Shown: one piece after another, positions 31,023 to 39,323 of the stretch | Layout of the letters: the number at the start of each line of letters is the position of its first letter | Position numbering within the stretch: position 1 is the stretch's first letter | Assembly (NCBI GenBank): GCA_944393415.1 | Contig: CALYAD010000010.1 | Span: forward strand, 1 to 45,964 | Direction of reading: 5' to 3' | Source of the DNA: an uncultured Clostridia bacterium | GTDB lineage: Bacteria > Bacillota > Clostridia > Oscillospirales > CAG-272 | Length of the DNA stretch: 45,964 nucleotides | Notes under the pieces: model-generated | The model's input: only the letters and a program-made list of their open reading frames with translations | Database searches by the model: none | Told to the model about the DNA's origin: nothing | Position numbers and translations under genes: made by a program

Positions 31023-31829
31023 TTATCTGAGATTAAGGTTTTCTCTGAAAATTTTACAGGTGCAGACAAATGCGGCGACGGCGACGGCGACATTAATAAG
31101 CGCGGAGATACCGGTGCTGAGGTTCATTATCAGCGCCGCGTCGGCGGTCTCGCTCATCACGGAGGTAAGTACCACCGATATTATCGATCCGATCATGCTG
31201 AGAGAAATATTTATAAGCAGGTAAACGCCGATCGACCAAAGCGCGCGGTTGTTGTTTTTAAGCTGACCTATGGCAATGCTGACGTACGGTATCAGTATTC
31301 CGGATATGATACTGACCGCAAATGAAACGACTGAAAGTATCATTCCCAATGCCTGACTTGCGTTGCCGTAAACGGAGCCGACGATCATATCTATAAACTG
31401 CTTGATCGTCTCTATATCGCTCTCGCTTATCATGCCGACGCTGATAATAAATACAGAGAGTACGATGGTCAGAATTGTGGCGATATACTCAAGCGCCGCT
31501 ACGATCAGCTTTGAGGTCACAAGCTCCCAAGGAGCAACGGGGAGCGTGTGCATGAGGTAACCTTCGTCGGTAACCATGTTTTTATAGAAACGGTATACCG
31601 TATAAATAAAGCAGAATACCGCAAGCCCCATGACCAGCAATATAAATATCATCGTCATGCCGACAAACAGCATCGCGGAGATCGCGCTGCCGGTCTGTCC
31701 GCCGGTTCCCGAAATCGTAAATTCCATAACCCCGCGGTATATTGCGGTGTATAAAATGAAAACCGGCAGAAGTATCGCGAATATCCGCGCGCAGCAGCGA
31801 AATTCGTATTTTATCAATTTACCGAGCAT
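31023..31829 (-). CDS. ABC-2 type permease, copy 2
   Basis: 268 residues, about six membrane segments, starting MLGKLIKYEFRCCARIFAIL. It shares YRFYKNMVTDEGYLMHTLPVAPWELVTSKLIVA in slightly changed form with copy 1, showing a tandem duplication. GGAGG lies seven bases before the ATG at 31829, inside the leader hairpin module. It ends 61 bases before copy 1 starts. The gap to the upstream flavodoxin-like gene is filled by a complete leader repeat. Confidence 0.87.
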   Translation of the reverse strand: MLGKLIKYEFRCCARIFAILLPVFILYTAIYRGVMEFTISGTGGQTGSAISAMLFVGMTMIFILLVMGLAVFCFIYTVYRFYKNMVTDEGYLMHTLPVAPWELVTSKLIVAALEYIATILTIVLSVFIISVGMISESDIETIKQFIDMIVGSVYGNASQALGMILSVVSFAVSIISGILIPYVSIAIGQLKNNNRALWSIGVYLLINISLSMIGSIISVVLTSVMSETADAALIMNLSTGISALINVAVAVAAFVCTCKIFRENLNLR

Positions 31830-31940
31830 AATAATACCTCCATGCCGCCCGAAGGCGGCGCAAATAGACATGAAAAAATTTTCGTGTTTTGCTCCGCAAA
31901 ACAAAAAGCGTTCAGCTTTTTAGAAAAATTAAGCGTGAAA
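31830..31940 (-). repeat. Leader repeat in front of permease copy 2
   Basis: On the minus strand it runs from TTTCACGCTTAATTTTTCT through GCTGAACGCTTTTTG and TTTTGCGGAGCAAAAC to ATTTTTTCATGTCTATT, then the hairpin GCCGCC-TTCG-GGCGGC (31859-31844), ATGGAGGTATTATT and the ATG. It matches unit A at 17550 along most of its length although the genes are unrelated. Confidence 0.8.
31844..31859 (-). promoter_or_regulatory. Leader hairpin module of permease copy 2
   Basis: GCCGCC/GGCGGC closed by a UUCG tetraloop, an exceptionally stable RNA hairpin, directly followed by ATGGAGG and the start codon. Confidence 0.7.
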
Positions 31941-31964
31941 GTGTCCGCGTTTTTTAACCGCCGC

Positions 31965-32465
31965 TTACTTGCTTTGACCGTACCATTCGATCACGGAAGA
32001 AAGGTTTTCGTCACTGACGTAGGAGCCGTCCTTTCGGATAAGCGACAGCATACGCTCGTCCTGTTCAGAGCGAGCCTTTTGCGCTGTCAGTCCCTTTTCA
32101 AGTATTTTTATCAATAATTTATTTATTCCGCGGAGCTGCGAGCGTTTCAGTCCGCCCTGTAAGGTAAACAGCGGCAGCTTTTGCGGGATAGTGTTTGCTT
32201 TTCTGATCTCCGCCTCCATCGTACCGGTATCGCTGAGCCCGACGGCGCACACGGCGGCAAGCTTGTATCTCCTTGTTGCCTTTTTATAGCCCTTTACAGT
32301 GTTGGCAAATACCCAGCCGAGATATATCACGGTCGCTCCGTTACGATATTTTTTTGAAGCATCAGCGAGCGCGCATACCGGCAAGCCCAGCTTTTCGCCG
32401 AGCTTTTTGGCGTATTGTTCGGTAAACCCGGTTTTAGAGGTATATATAACGGCTTCAGCCTTCAT
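31965..32465 (-). CDS. Flavodoxin-like domain protein
   Basis: 166 residues. The N-terminus MKAEAVIYTSKTGFTEQYAKKL has the FMN-phosphate loop pattern T/S-x-T-G-x-T of flavodoxins (about residues 9-15). ATVIYLGWVFANTVKGYKKA fits the second loop. The C-terminal third (LIKILEKGLTAQKARSEQDE) is helical and atypical. Flavin binding is likely but not certain. It lies inside the ABC cluster, 91 bases after the ATPase, where a flavoprotein is not usual. Confidence 0.72.
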   Translation of the reverse strand: MKAEAVIYTSKTGFTEQYAKKLGEKLGLPVCALADASKKYRNGATVIYLGWVFANTVKGYKKATRRYKLAAVCAVGLSDTGTMEAEIRKANTIPQKLPLFTLQGGLKRSQLRGINKLLIKILEKGLTAQKARSEQDERMLSLIRKDGSYVSDENLSSVIEWYGQSK

Positions 32466-32556
32466 TTCCGTAACTACTCCCTTCTGACGCCATGCGGCGT
32501 TTTGCTCGGTTTATCCCCGGTAAATCGGGAACGCGCTTACACGAATCTGTGTTTCT

Positions 32557-33267
32557 TTACACGCGGTACACGCTTCGGAAGAGCATATCTATGCTCATAC
32601 CGTACTGCCTGCGCAACTCTTCGGCGGGACCTCCCAGGATAACGCCGCTTCTGCCAAGGAAAATGACGTCGTCAAGCACGCCCTCGATGTCATAGATAAG
32701 ATGCGTGGAAAGCACAACGGTAGCGTTTGCCGGCTTGTTTTTGAATATCGTGTCAAGTATGAAATCCCTGGCAGCCGGATCCACTCCGGCTATCGGCTCG
32801 TCAAGGATGTACAGATCGGCGTTACGGCTCATCACCATGATGAGCTGTACCTTTTCCTTTGTTCCTTTGGAAAGCGTTTTTATCTTGGCGTTTATGTTTA
32901 TTCCCATTTTATCAAGCAGGGAAAGCGCTTTTTCAGTGCTGAAGTCCTCATAAAAATCGGCAAAGAAGCCGACGAGCTCCTTTACGGACATCCATTCGCT
33001 GAGATACGTCCGCTCCGGAAGATAAGATACCATCGCTTTGGTCTCGGCGCCTACCGGTACGCCGTTTATCCTTATCTGGCCGGCGGTCGGCGTAAGGATA
33101 CCGCATACCATTTTTATCAGCGTGGACTTTCCGCAGCCGTTTGGGCCGAGCAGTCCGACTATCTTTCCTCTCGGGAAGGTCATGTTCAGGTTCGCCAGTA
33201 CCTCGCCGGCTCCGTAATTCTTGCTTACGCCGGTGAGCTTGAGAAGTTCGGGAGTATTTGTGTTCAT
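32557..33267 (-). CDS. ABC transporter ATP-binding protein
   Basis: 236 residues. Walker A GPNGCGKST (41-49), Q-loop region SYLPERTYL (81-89, Q replaced by LPER), signature LSKGTKEK (132-139) instead of LSGGQ, Walker B LYILDEP (152-158), H-loop STHLIYD. The LSKG signature and the YLPE region are typical of YtrB/BcrA-like exporter ATPases. It is the first gene of the cluster with its own consensus promoter and pairs with the two permeases downstream. Confidence 0.94.
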   Translation of the reverse strand: MNTNTPELLKLTGVSKNYGAGEVLANLNMTFPRGKIVGLLGPNGCGKSTLIKMVCGILTPTAGQIRINGVPVGAETKAMVSYLPERTYLSEWMSVKELVGFFADFYEDFSTEKALSLLDKMGININAKIKTLSKGTKEKVQLIMVMSRNADLYILDEPIAGVDPAARDFILDTIFKNKPANATVVLSTHLIYDIEGVLDDVIFLGRSGVILGGPAEELRRQYGMSIDMLFRSVYRV

Positions 33268-33327
33268 AGCCTTGTATCCCTTTCCTTAATTAAGTATATA
33301 TTCTGTTTCTTCCAAGCTGTTGCTTTT

Positions 33328-33356
33328 ATTATATCATTACTTGTTTTGTTTGTCAA
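33328..33356 (-). promoter_or_regulatory. Sigma-A promoter of the ABC cluster
   Basis: Minus strand TTGACA (33356-33351), 17-base spacer, TATAAT (33333-33328), with TGATATAAT. It lies 60 bases before the ATPase start. Confidence 0.85.
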
Positions 33357-33394
33357 TAGTAATATATATTTAAGGAATCTTAAGAATAAGACCA

Positions 33395-33525
33395 AGAGAA
33401 CTTTTTATAAAAAGTTCCCTTAGGATCCTTCAAAAATTTTTCTGAAAGGATAGCGTGAAAGTTAATTAGGTTCAGAGAAGTTTTAGGAAGATTGTAAGAA
33501 AACCTTTTTCAAAAGGGTTTCTTAC
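33395..33525. repeat. Hairpin-ended repeat, copy 7
   Basis: Left hairpin AGAGAACTTTTT/AAAAAGTTCCCT with one mismatch, then CTTCAAAAATTTTTCTGAAAGG, then a fragment AGCGTGAAAGTTAATTAGG (33452) of the leader repeat, then GAAGTTTTAGGAAG and right hairpin GTAAGAAAACC.../...GGGTTTCTTAC (33494-33525). It sits between two divergent transcription units, so it does not end a gene here. Confidence 0.75.
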
Positions 33526-33613
33526 GAAAAAAATTTGAAATGTTTATCAATATATACCTTTTACACAAAGTTCTATTTCCGTTTTGTGGACATTACACAA
33601 AAATATTCCGTTC

Positions 33614-33661
33614 ACTCAAGATATTGTGAAAATGACTTGACAAAGACACAATATGTTGATA
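33614..33661 (+). promoter_or_regulatory. Pair of NrdR-like boxes before nrdD
   Basis: ACTCAAGATATTGTGA (33614-33629) and ACACAATATGTTGATA (33646-33661) match the NrdR consensus at 13 and 12 of 16 positions. They are separated by 16 bases, the spacing known for NrdR targets. The second overlaps the promoter spacer and -10 box, fitting repression when dATP is high. Confidence 0.7.
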
Positions 33662-33665
33662 TAAT
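33637..33665 (+). promoter_or_regulatory. Sigma-A promoter of nrdD
   Basis: TTGACA (33637-33642), 17-base spacer, TATAAT (33660-33665). It leaves a leader of about 125 bases. Confidence 0.85.
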
Positions 33666-33797
33666 ATTAGTTGCCTGTAAAAAACAGCATACGGCGCTGC
33701 GTTTGAATACGGGGCTTTAGATATTGGCTGAGCCCGGTTCTTATATATATAAACGGATACGCCGTATTTAACGCATATTATGAAAGGAATGTTGAAA

Positions 33798-35975
33798 ATG
33801 AAGATCATCAAAAGAAGCGGTGCAGAGGTGCTTTTTGATCCGGAGAAGATAGTTATAGCAGTTACAAAGGCTAACGAAAGCGTGGTGCCGAGCGCACGAA
33901 TGACGCCAGTGCAGATAAAGCGTATCGCCGAAGATGTGGAGAGCGCCGCGCAGAACATCAGCCGCTCGCTCGGTGTCGAGGAGATCCAGGACATGGTCGA
34001 GGATCAGATAATGAACCAGCGCGCTTTTGACGTTGCGAGAAGCTATATCACATATCGGTATAACCGCGCGCTGATCAGAAAGTCAAATACCACAGACGAG
34101 CAGATACTCAGCCTCATTGAGTGTAACAACGAGGAGGTCAAGCAGGAAAACTCAAATAAAAACCCGACCGTAAACAGCGTCCAGCGCGATTATATGGCGG
34201 GCGAGGTGAGCAAGGATATCACAAAACGCATACTGCTTCCCCCGGATATAGTGGAGGCGCACGAGAACGGTCTGATCCATTTTCACGATTCCGATTATTT
34301 TGCCCAGCATATGCACAACTGCGATCTTGTCAATCTTGAGGACATGCTGCAGAACGGCACCGTCATAAGCGGAACTATGATAGAAAAGCCGCACAGCTTT
34401 TCCACCGCCTGCAATATCGCCACCCAGATAATAGCGCAGGTAGCGTCATGTCAGTACGGCGGACAGAGCATAAGCCTTACTCACCTTGCTCCGTTCGTCG
34501 ATATCAGCCGCCGCAAGCTGCGTATCCAGGTCGAGGAGGAGCTGCGCGAGCTTGGAGACGCGGTAGGTGCGGAGCAGATAGACCGTATTACCGAAAAGCG
34601 TCTGCGCGACGAGATAAGAAGCGGGATCCAGACTATTCAGTATCAGGTCGTCACCCTTATGACCACAAACGGTCAGGCGCCGTTCGTCACTGTATTCATG
34701 TATCTCGGAGAGGCAAAGAACGAGCGCGAGAAAAAAGACCTGGCGATGATAATAGAGGAGACCCTGAGACAGCGCTACCGCGGAGTAAAGAACGAGAACG
34801 GGGTGTGGATAACCCCCGCGTTCCCGAAGCTCATATATGTTCTTGAGGAGGACAATATACACGAGGACAGTCCGTACTTTTATCTTACAAAGCTCGCGGC
34901 AAAATGCACCGCCAAGCGTATGGTGCCGGACTATATATCCGAAAAGATAATGCTCCAGAATAAAATAGACAAGAACGGAGAGGGGCACTGTTATACCTGC
35001 ATGGGCTGCCGCAGCTTCCTTACCCCTTATGTCGATGAAAACGGTCAGCCGAAATATTACGGCAGGTTCAATCAGGGCGTGGTCACGGTCAATCTGGTGG
35101 ATATAGGACTTTCCGCCGGCGGGGACATGAACCGTTTCTGGGAGATATTCGACGACCGTATGGAGCTTTGTCACAGAGCGCTGCAGTGCCGTCATGAGCG
35201 CCTTACCGGAACCGTTTCCGACGCCGCGCCGATACTCTGGCAGCACGGCGCGCTGCTCCGCCTCGGCAAGGGCGAGAAAATAGATAAATACCTTCACGGC
35301 GGATATTCCACCATTTCACTCGGCTATGCCGGTCTTTGGGAGTGCGTATACAGCTTAAACGGAAAGAAGCTTACGGAGCCGGAGGGAGAGGCGCTCGGAC
35401 TTGAGATAATGCGGAAGCTCAACGAGTACACGGCTAAGTGGAAAAAAGCGGAAAATATCGATTATTCGCTTTACGGCACTCCGCTTGAAAGCACCACCTA
35501 TAAATTCGCCAAGTGTCTGCAGAAGCGTTTCGGTATAATAAAGGGCGTAACTGACAAAAACTATATAACCAACAGCTATCACGTTCATGTTACCGAGGAA
35601 ATAGACGCTTTCGACAAGCTTGCGCTGGAGGCGAAGTTCCAGGCGCTTTCACCGGGAGGAGCCATATCCTACGTGGAGGTGCCCAATATGCAGAACAATA
35701 TCGATGCGGTACTATCCGTCATGAAATTTATATACGACAATATCATGTACGCCGAGCTTAATACCAAGAGCGATTACTGCCAGGCGTGCGGCTTTGACGG
35801 AGAGATCGGTATCGAGGAGGATAAGGACGGTAAGCTTATCTGGAAATGCCCGAACTGCGGAAATACCGATCAGAGCCGTATGAACGTTGCAAGGCGTACC
35901 TGCGGATATATCGGCACACAGTTCTGGAACCAGGGGCGGACTCAGGAAATAAAGGAAAGAGTGCTGCATCTGTAA
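33798..35975 (+). CDS. nrdD: Anaerobic (class III) ribonucleoside-triphosphate reductase
   Basis: Reduces ribonucleoside triphosphates to deoxy forms with a glycyl radical and formate. About 725 residues: an N-terminal ATP-cone (KIIKRSGAEVLFDPEKIVIAV), the core with QYGGQSISLTHLAPFVDISR, the C-terminal zinc site YCQACGF ... WKCPNCG, and the glycyl radical motif RRTCGYIG (radical glycine about residue 703). The ATG at 33798 lies nine bases after GAAAGGA; an earlier ATG at 33780 overlaps that site. NrdR-like boxes lie upstream and the activase gene nrdG follows after 120 bases, with a short hairpin-ended repeat between. Confidence 0.97.
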   Translation: MKIIKRSGAEVLFDPEKIVIAVTKANESVVPSARMTPVQIKRIAEDVESAAQNISRSLGVEEIQDMVEDQIMNQRAFDVARSYITYRYNRALIRKSNTTDEQILSLIECNNEEVKQENSNKNPTVNSVQRDYMAGEVSKDITKRILLPPDIVEAHENGLIHFHDSDYFAQHMHNCDLVNLEDMLQNGTVISGTMIEKPHSFSTACNIATQIIAQVASCQYGGQSISLTHLAPFVDISRRKLRIQVEEELRELGDAVGAEQIDRITEKRLRDEIRSGIQTIQYQVVTLMTTNGQAPFVTVFMYLGEAKNEREKKDLAMIIEETLRQRYRGVKNENGVWITPAFPKLIYVLEEDNIHEDSPYFYLTKLAAKCTAKRMVPDYISEKIMLQNKIDKNGEGHCYTCMGCRSFLTPYVDENGQPKYYGRFNQGVVTVNLVDIGLSAGGDMNRFWEIFDDRMELCHRALQCRHERLTGTVSDAAPILWQHGALLRLGKGEKIDKYLHGGYSTISLGYAGLWECVYSLNGKKLTEPEGEALGLEIMRKLNEYTAKWKKAENIDYSLYGTPLESTTYKFAKCLQKRFGIIKGVTDKNYITNSYHVHVTEEIDAFDKLALEAKFQALSPGGAISYVEVPNMQNNIDAVLSVMKFIYDNIMYAELNTKSDYCQACGFDGEIGIEEDKDGKLIWKCPNCGNTDQSRMNVARRTCGYIGTQFWNQGRTQEIKERVLHL

Positions 35976-35985
35976 GTAAAAATCA

Positions 35986-36079
35986 AAAGGGAAATCCCCT
36001 TTGAAACCCTGCTTGTTCTCCTTTAAGAAAAGTTTTTGGGAAGTTTCAGAAACCCTTTTTTCAAAAAGGGTTTCTGAAG
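35986..36079. repeat. Hairpin-ended repeat, copy 8 (short)
   Basis: Left hairpin AAAGGG/CCCCTTT (35986-36003) is reduced. Then comes CTCCTTTAAGAAAAGTTTTTG and the right hairpin TTTCAGAAACCC.../...GGGTTTCTGAA (36044-36078). It sits inside the nrdD-nrdG operon, where a strong hairpin could lower nrdG expression relative to nrdD. Confidence 0.7.
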
Positions 36080-36095
36080 AAAGGCACAGTGCGCG

Positions 36096-36656
36096 ATGAA
36101 TTACGCAGTTATAAAGAAAAACGACATAGCCAACGGTCCCGGGGTTCGGGTCTCGCTGTTCGTGTGCGGATGCCGGCATCGGTGCAAGGGCTGCTTCAAC
36201 AGCGAGGCGTGGGATTTCGGTTACGGAAGACCGTATACCGCTCAGACCGAGGCGGAGATAATGGACGCGCTGAGTCCGGACCATATTTCGGGTCTGTCAT
36301 TTCTAGGCGGCGAGCCGTTCGAACCGGAAAACAGGGAGGCGCTTATCGGTCTTGCGCGCTGCTTTCGTAAAACATACCCGAACAAAACCCTGTGGTGCTA
36401 CTCAGGCTTTACGCTTGAGGAGATACTGGAGGGGGCGCGAGGCGACACTGAGAGCGCCTCGGAGCTTCTGTCATTTATCGATGTACTTGTTGACGGAAGA
36501 TTTTCCGAGGAGCTGAAGGACGCGTCGCTTCTTTTCCGCGGCTCATCAAATCAGCGGATAATCGACGTAAAAAAAACACTTGAGTCCGGAAAACCGGTAT
36601 GGGCCGAGGGTGTATGGCGCCGCAGGATGGGCAGCGGGGATATAGACGAAATTTAG
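36096..36656 (+). CDS. nrdG: Anaerobic ribonucleotide reductase activating protein
   Basis: Radical SAM enzyme that installs the glycyl radical on NrdD. The iron-sulfur motif is CRHRCKGC (Cys26, Cys30, Cys33), the GGEP motif lies at 71-74, and GVRVSLFVCGC and the C-terminal GVWRRRMGSGDIDE fit NrdG. The 186 residues match the family. AAAGG lies 12 bases before the ATG. Its position directly behind nrdD is the standard arrangement. Confidence 0.96.
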   Translation: MNYAVIKKNDIANGPGVRVSLFVCGCRHRCKGCFNSEAWDFGYGRPYTAQTEAEIMDALSPDHISGLSFLGGEPFEPENREALIGLARCFRKTYPNKTLWCYSGFTLEEILEGARGDTESASELLSFIDVLVDGRFSEELKDASLLFRGSSNQRIIDVKKTLESGKPVWAEGVWRRRMGSGDIDEI

Positions 36657-36744
36657 ATAATCGTCAGATCATACTGTACAATGTATTACCGACGCGGCTC
36701 AGAGCTTCGTTTTTTGCATAGGAATAACGGAAGGTGAAAATTCA

Positions 36745-37191
36745 ATGGATAAGGTAACCGTAAGAATAAAAAAGCTGAACGCGGGTGCGATCCTGCCCTC
36801 ATACGGCTCAGAATACGCTGCGGGAATGGATCTGTACGCGCTGACTGACGGGGAGGTTTCGATAGCCCCCGGGCAGACCGTCCTGATTCATACCGGAGTG
36901 GCGACGGAGATCCCGGACGGATACGCCGGGCTTGTGTATGCCAGAAGCGGTCTGGCGTCCAAAAAGGGGTTGGCTCCGGCTAACAAGGTAGGCGTTATAG
37001 ACGCGGACTACAGAGGAGAGATAATGGTGGCGCTTCACAATCACGGAGCGCTGCCGCAGACGATAGGAAACGGAGAACGGATCGCGCAGATGGTTATTTC
37101 TCCCTGCGTAAGGGCTGAGCTTGAGGAAAGCGATGAGCTTTCCGATACGGTCAGGGGCGCGGGCGGCTTCGGTTCGACCGGAACGAACTGA
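36745..37191 (+). CDS. dut: dUTP pyrophosphatase
   Basis: Trimeric dUTPase that keeps uracil out of DNA and makes dUMP for thymidylate synthesis. All five motifs are visible in 148 residues: AGMDLYA (26-32), RSGLA (67-71), GVIDADYRG (83-91), GERIAQ (110-115) and the flexible tail RGAGGFGSTG (137-146). AAGGTGA precedes the ATG. It is 88 bases after nrdG on the same strand, which groups two steps of DNA precursor control. Confidence 0.97.
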   Translation: MDKVTVRIKKLNAGAILPSYGSEYAAGMDLYALTDGEVSIAPGQTVLIHTGVATEIPDGYAGLVYARSGLASKKGLAPANKVGVIDADYRGEIMVALHNHGALPQTIGNGERIAQMVISPCVRAELEESDELSDTVRGAGGFGSTGTN

Positions 37192-37306
37192 AAATTTATC
37201 ATTTTTTGTTGCGCTTCATTTGACAATTCGTCTAAAAAACGATCTGCCCCGCTTACGCGGGATGCGCGGCGGAGATATATCTGATCTTTCGGAAAGGAAA
37301 TTTGAC

Positions 37307-38068
37307 ATGCTTAAGCTTTTTGCCTCGGACGTCGACGGTACGCTGCTTATGAACGGGGAAACGGCTCTCGGAGAAAACGCGCAAGGTCTGATATCGGCTT
37401 TGCTTTCGGCGGGGGTAAGCTTTGCCGCGGTTTCCGGGCGTGATATCTTCAGTCTGAGAAGGATTTTTAACTTCGCTCGGGAAAAGATATTTTTTGCCGC
37501 CTGCGGGGGCGCGATTTGCGTCAGAGCGGGGCATACGCTGTTTTCCCGCCCGGTATCGGCGGAAAGCGTGAGGCGCGCGCTGAAGCAATCCCGTGAAAGC
37601 GGGGAAGGCGCTGTCTTCTGTACCGAAAAAGCGCTGTATGTAAACGGAGGGGCGGAGCTTTTCGATTATGTGAGCGAAAGCTCCGGCGGCATGGCGAAGA
37701 GGATAAACACTCTGCCGGATATAAAGGAACCGGTATGTAAAATATCATTTTATAGCAAAAACTTCGTTCGGGGGTTAAATGAAACTCCTTTTGACCTGCG
37801 TGTTTTCAATGAAAGGAGCGGATGGAAGGAATACATCAACCGCTTCGCCGATAAAGGAACGGCTCTCTCGGAGCTTCAGGCGCGGACGGGCATATACGCC
37901 TCCGACACGGCTTCCGCCGGTAACGAAGCGTCGGACGGAGCCATGCTGCTGCGATCGGCATACAGATTCGCCTTTGACGACTCTCTCGCGAACGATACCG
38001 GAGCGGTGCGCTTTCACTCCCCCGAGGAGTTATTGAAGCTGACGCTTGATATACTCAAAAATCATTGA
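37307..38068 (+). CDS. HAD-superfamily (Cof-type) hydrolase
   Basis: 253 residues. Motif I is DVDGTL with Asp8 and Asp10, motif II is in AAVSGRD, a C2-type cap follows, then motif III lysine in ADKGTALSEL. Motif IV is an odd GNEASDGAML instead of the usual GDxxNDxxM, though one Asp remains. Substrates of Cof-type enzymes are sugar phosphates or cofactor phosphates; none can be chosen here. The ATG at 37307 has GGAAAGGAA upstream; a longer frame overlapping dut lacks a site. It is 115 bases after dut. Confidence 0.88.
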   Translation: MLKLFASDVDGTLLMNGETALGENAQGLISALLSAGVSFAAVSGRDIFSLRRIFNFAREKIFFAACGGAICVRAGHTLFSRPVSAESVRRALKQSRESGEGAVFCTEKALYVNGGAELFDYVSESSGGMAKRINTLPDIKEPVCKISFYSKNFVRGLNETPFDLRVFNERSGWKEYINRFADKGTALSELQARTGIYASDTASAGNEASDGAMLLRSAYRFAFDDSLANDTGAVRFHSPEELLKLTLDILKNH

Positions 38069-38127
38069 CGAAAATTGCGGACGGCGTTGCTCCGGACGCA
38101 ATAAACGAAAAAGGAATGGTCAGGACT

Positions 38128-38868
38128 ATGGCTTTACAGAACAGTGTTATAGAAATAGATATAAACGACGTAAACGCGGCGCACGCAATGGAAAAAGCCG
38201 GTCCCTTCAACATAAACACCGGATTGTACATCAGCGTACCTGACAATTATTACGCGGATCTGTATCTTGAGGGAGAGTTCCGCCGTAGGATAAGACCCTG
38301 TGTTCGTAAAAAAGTGAAAAGCTTTCTCGGACGCGAGAGCCTTGGGAGAGAGCTTGGCGTGCTGTATGTTAAGAACCGACCGCTTACCGAGATGACGTGG
38401 GGAATAGGAAATCTTCCGCTCGTTTACAACATTCTGGGGCGTGAAATGACTCTGAAGGTCGGGGCTAACGGGACATTTCTCGCGGAAATGACCGACCCCG
38501 CGGCCTTCTTTCAATATTTCAGCGGCAACAAAAGAGTGATGGATATGACTGAGATAGTTTCCCGGATAACCTCCGCGTTCCGAAAATACGCGTCGGGGGT
38601 GCTCGTGAAGCTGTTTATCGATGCGGGAGAGCCGGTTTTGGACACGGATTTCCTGCTTGATGAGACCGTGAGACGCCTTGACCAGGCGATATGCGAGGCG
38701 CCTCCGGACGACAGACTGCCGGGGGTAATATTCAGATGGGTAACGGTCAGCAGTATCTGCGTTCGCGAGGAAGACGCTTTGAAGGTGCGGAAGCTGTACC
38801 GTGAATACCGGCGTGAGGTGGAGGAAAGGAGCAAAAAGCGCAAAGCGCCGAAAAAAGCCCAGACATAA
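38128..38868 (+). CDS. SPFH-domain (virion-core-like/YdjI-type) protein without zinc ribbon
   Basis: 246 residues. The central region VLYVKNRPLTEMTWGIGN, LTLKV-type strand, NGTFLAEMTDPAAFFQYF and ITSAFRKYASGVLVKLF follows the order seen in bacterial SPFH/YdjI-like proteins (NKR...KWGT, G.Y...I.DP..F). Those usually end in zinc-ribbon domains; this one ends in a highly basic tail (RREVEERSKKRKAPKKAQT). Membrane association is expected for the family but no membrane segment is seen. The assignment rests on remembered motifs. The ATG at 38128 is the second of a double start (first at 38116, abutting AAGGA). Confidence 0.6.
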   Translation: MALQNSVIEIDINDVNAAHAMEKAGPFNINTGLYISVPDNYYADLYLEGEFRRRIRPCVRKKVKSFLGRESLGRELGVLYVKNRPLTEMTWGIGNLPLVYNILGREMTLKVGANGTFLAEMTDPAAFFQYFSGNKRVMDMTEIVSRITSAFRKYASGVLVKLFIDAGEPVLDTDFLLDETVRRLDQAICEAPPDDRLPGVIFRWVTVSSICVREEDALKVRKLYREYRREVEERSKKRKAPKKAQT

Positions 38869-38885
38869 AATATAACTTACGGACT

Positions 38886-39191
38886 TCAGGCGTCGTCAGA
38901 GGCTTCACTATCCGACCCGCCGCCGAAAAAATCACGTATCTTGTTGAAAAAATTACGTATAGCGTCCGGGATAAGCTCATCCGCCCGCCGTTCGACCTCA
39001 CCGTAAGCCTCGGCGGCTTCCCTGAATTCCTCGCCGGGGAGATTTATTTCATTTCCCGCCACGCTGACTATCCCGCCTTCCTCTGAGACCCGACAGTCTA
39101 TCGGGTCTATACCTTTAATTATACAATATCCGTATACTACTACGGCGACTGTCAAAAGCAGCTTCAGCGCTTTTTTTATTATTTTTGACAT
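38886..39191 (-). CDS. Small single-pass membrane protein, unknown
   Basis: 101 residues: a basic N-terminus, one membrane segment (about 6-26, LKLLLTVAVVVYGYCIIKG), a short domain (DCRVSEEGGIVSVAGNEINL) and a helical acidic tail ending GGGSDSEASDD. No family is recognised. The start at 39191 is chosen because GGAG lies six bases before it; a second ATG directly upstream is too close. It follows gpr after 132 bases on the same strand, so a sporulation-linked role is possible but unproven. It is convergent with the SPFH gene, 17 bases apart. Confidence 0.65.
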   Translation of the reverse strand: MSKIIKKALKLLLTVAVVVYGYCIIKGIDPIDCRVSEEGGIVSVAGNEINLPGEEFREAAEAYGEVERRADELIPDAIRNFFNKIRDFFGGGSDSEASDDA

Positions 39192-39323
39192 CATGATCTC
39201 CAATACCGCGATCAACGGCTCAAAATCCCCTTTGGGTCTTAAAATCCCTTTAGCGGTTCAAATCCCATTTAATTTTTTTACTGATCAGGTTTGCTGTAAC
39301 GCGGAGCGCTTACACCGATTGTA

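Noticed and set aside
34446..35297. 283-codon minus-strand frame inside nrdD
   Set aside because: Entirely antisense to conserved nrdD coding sequence with no start signals.
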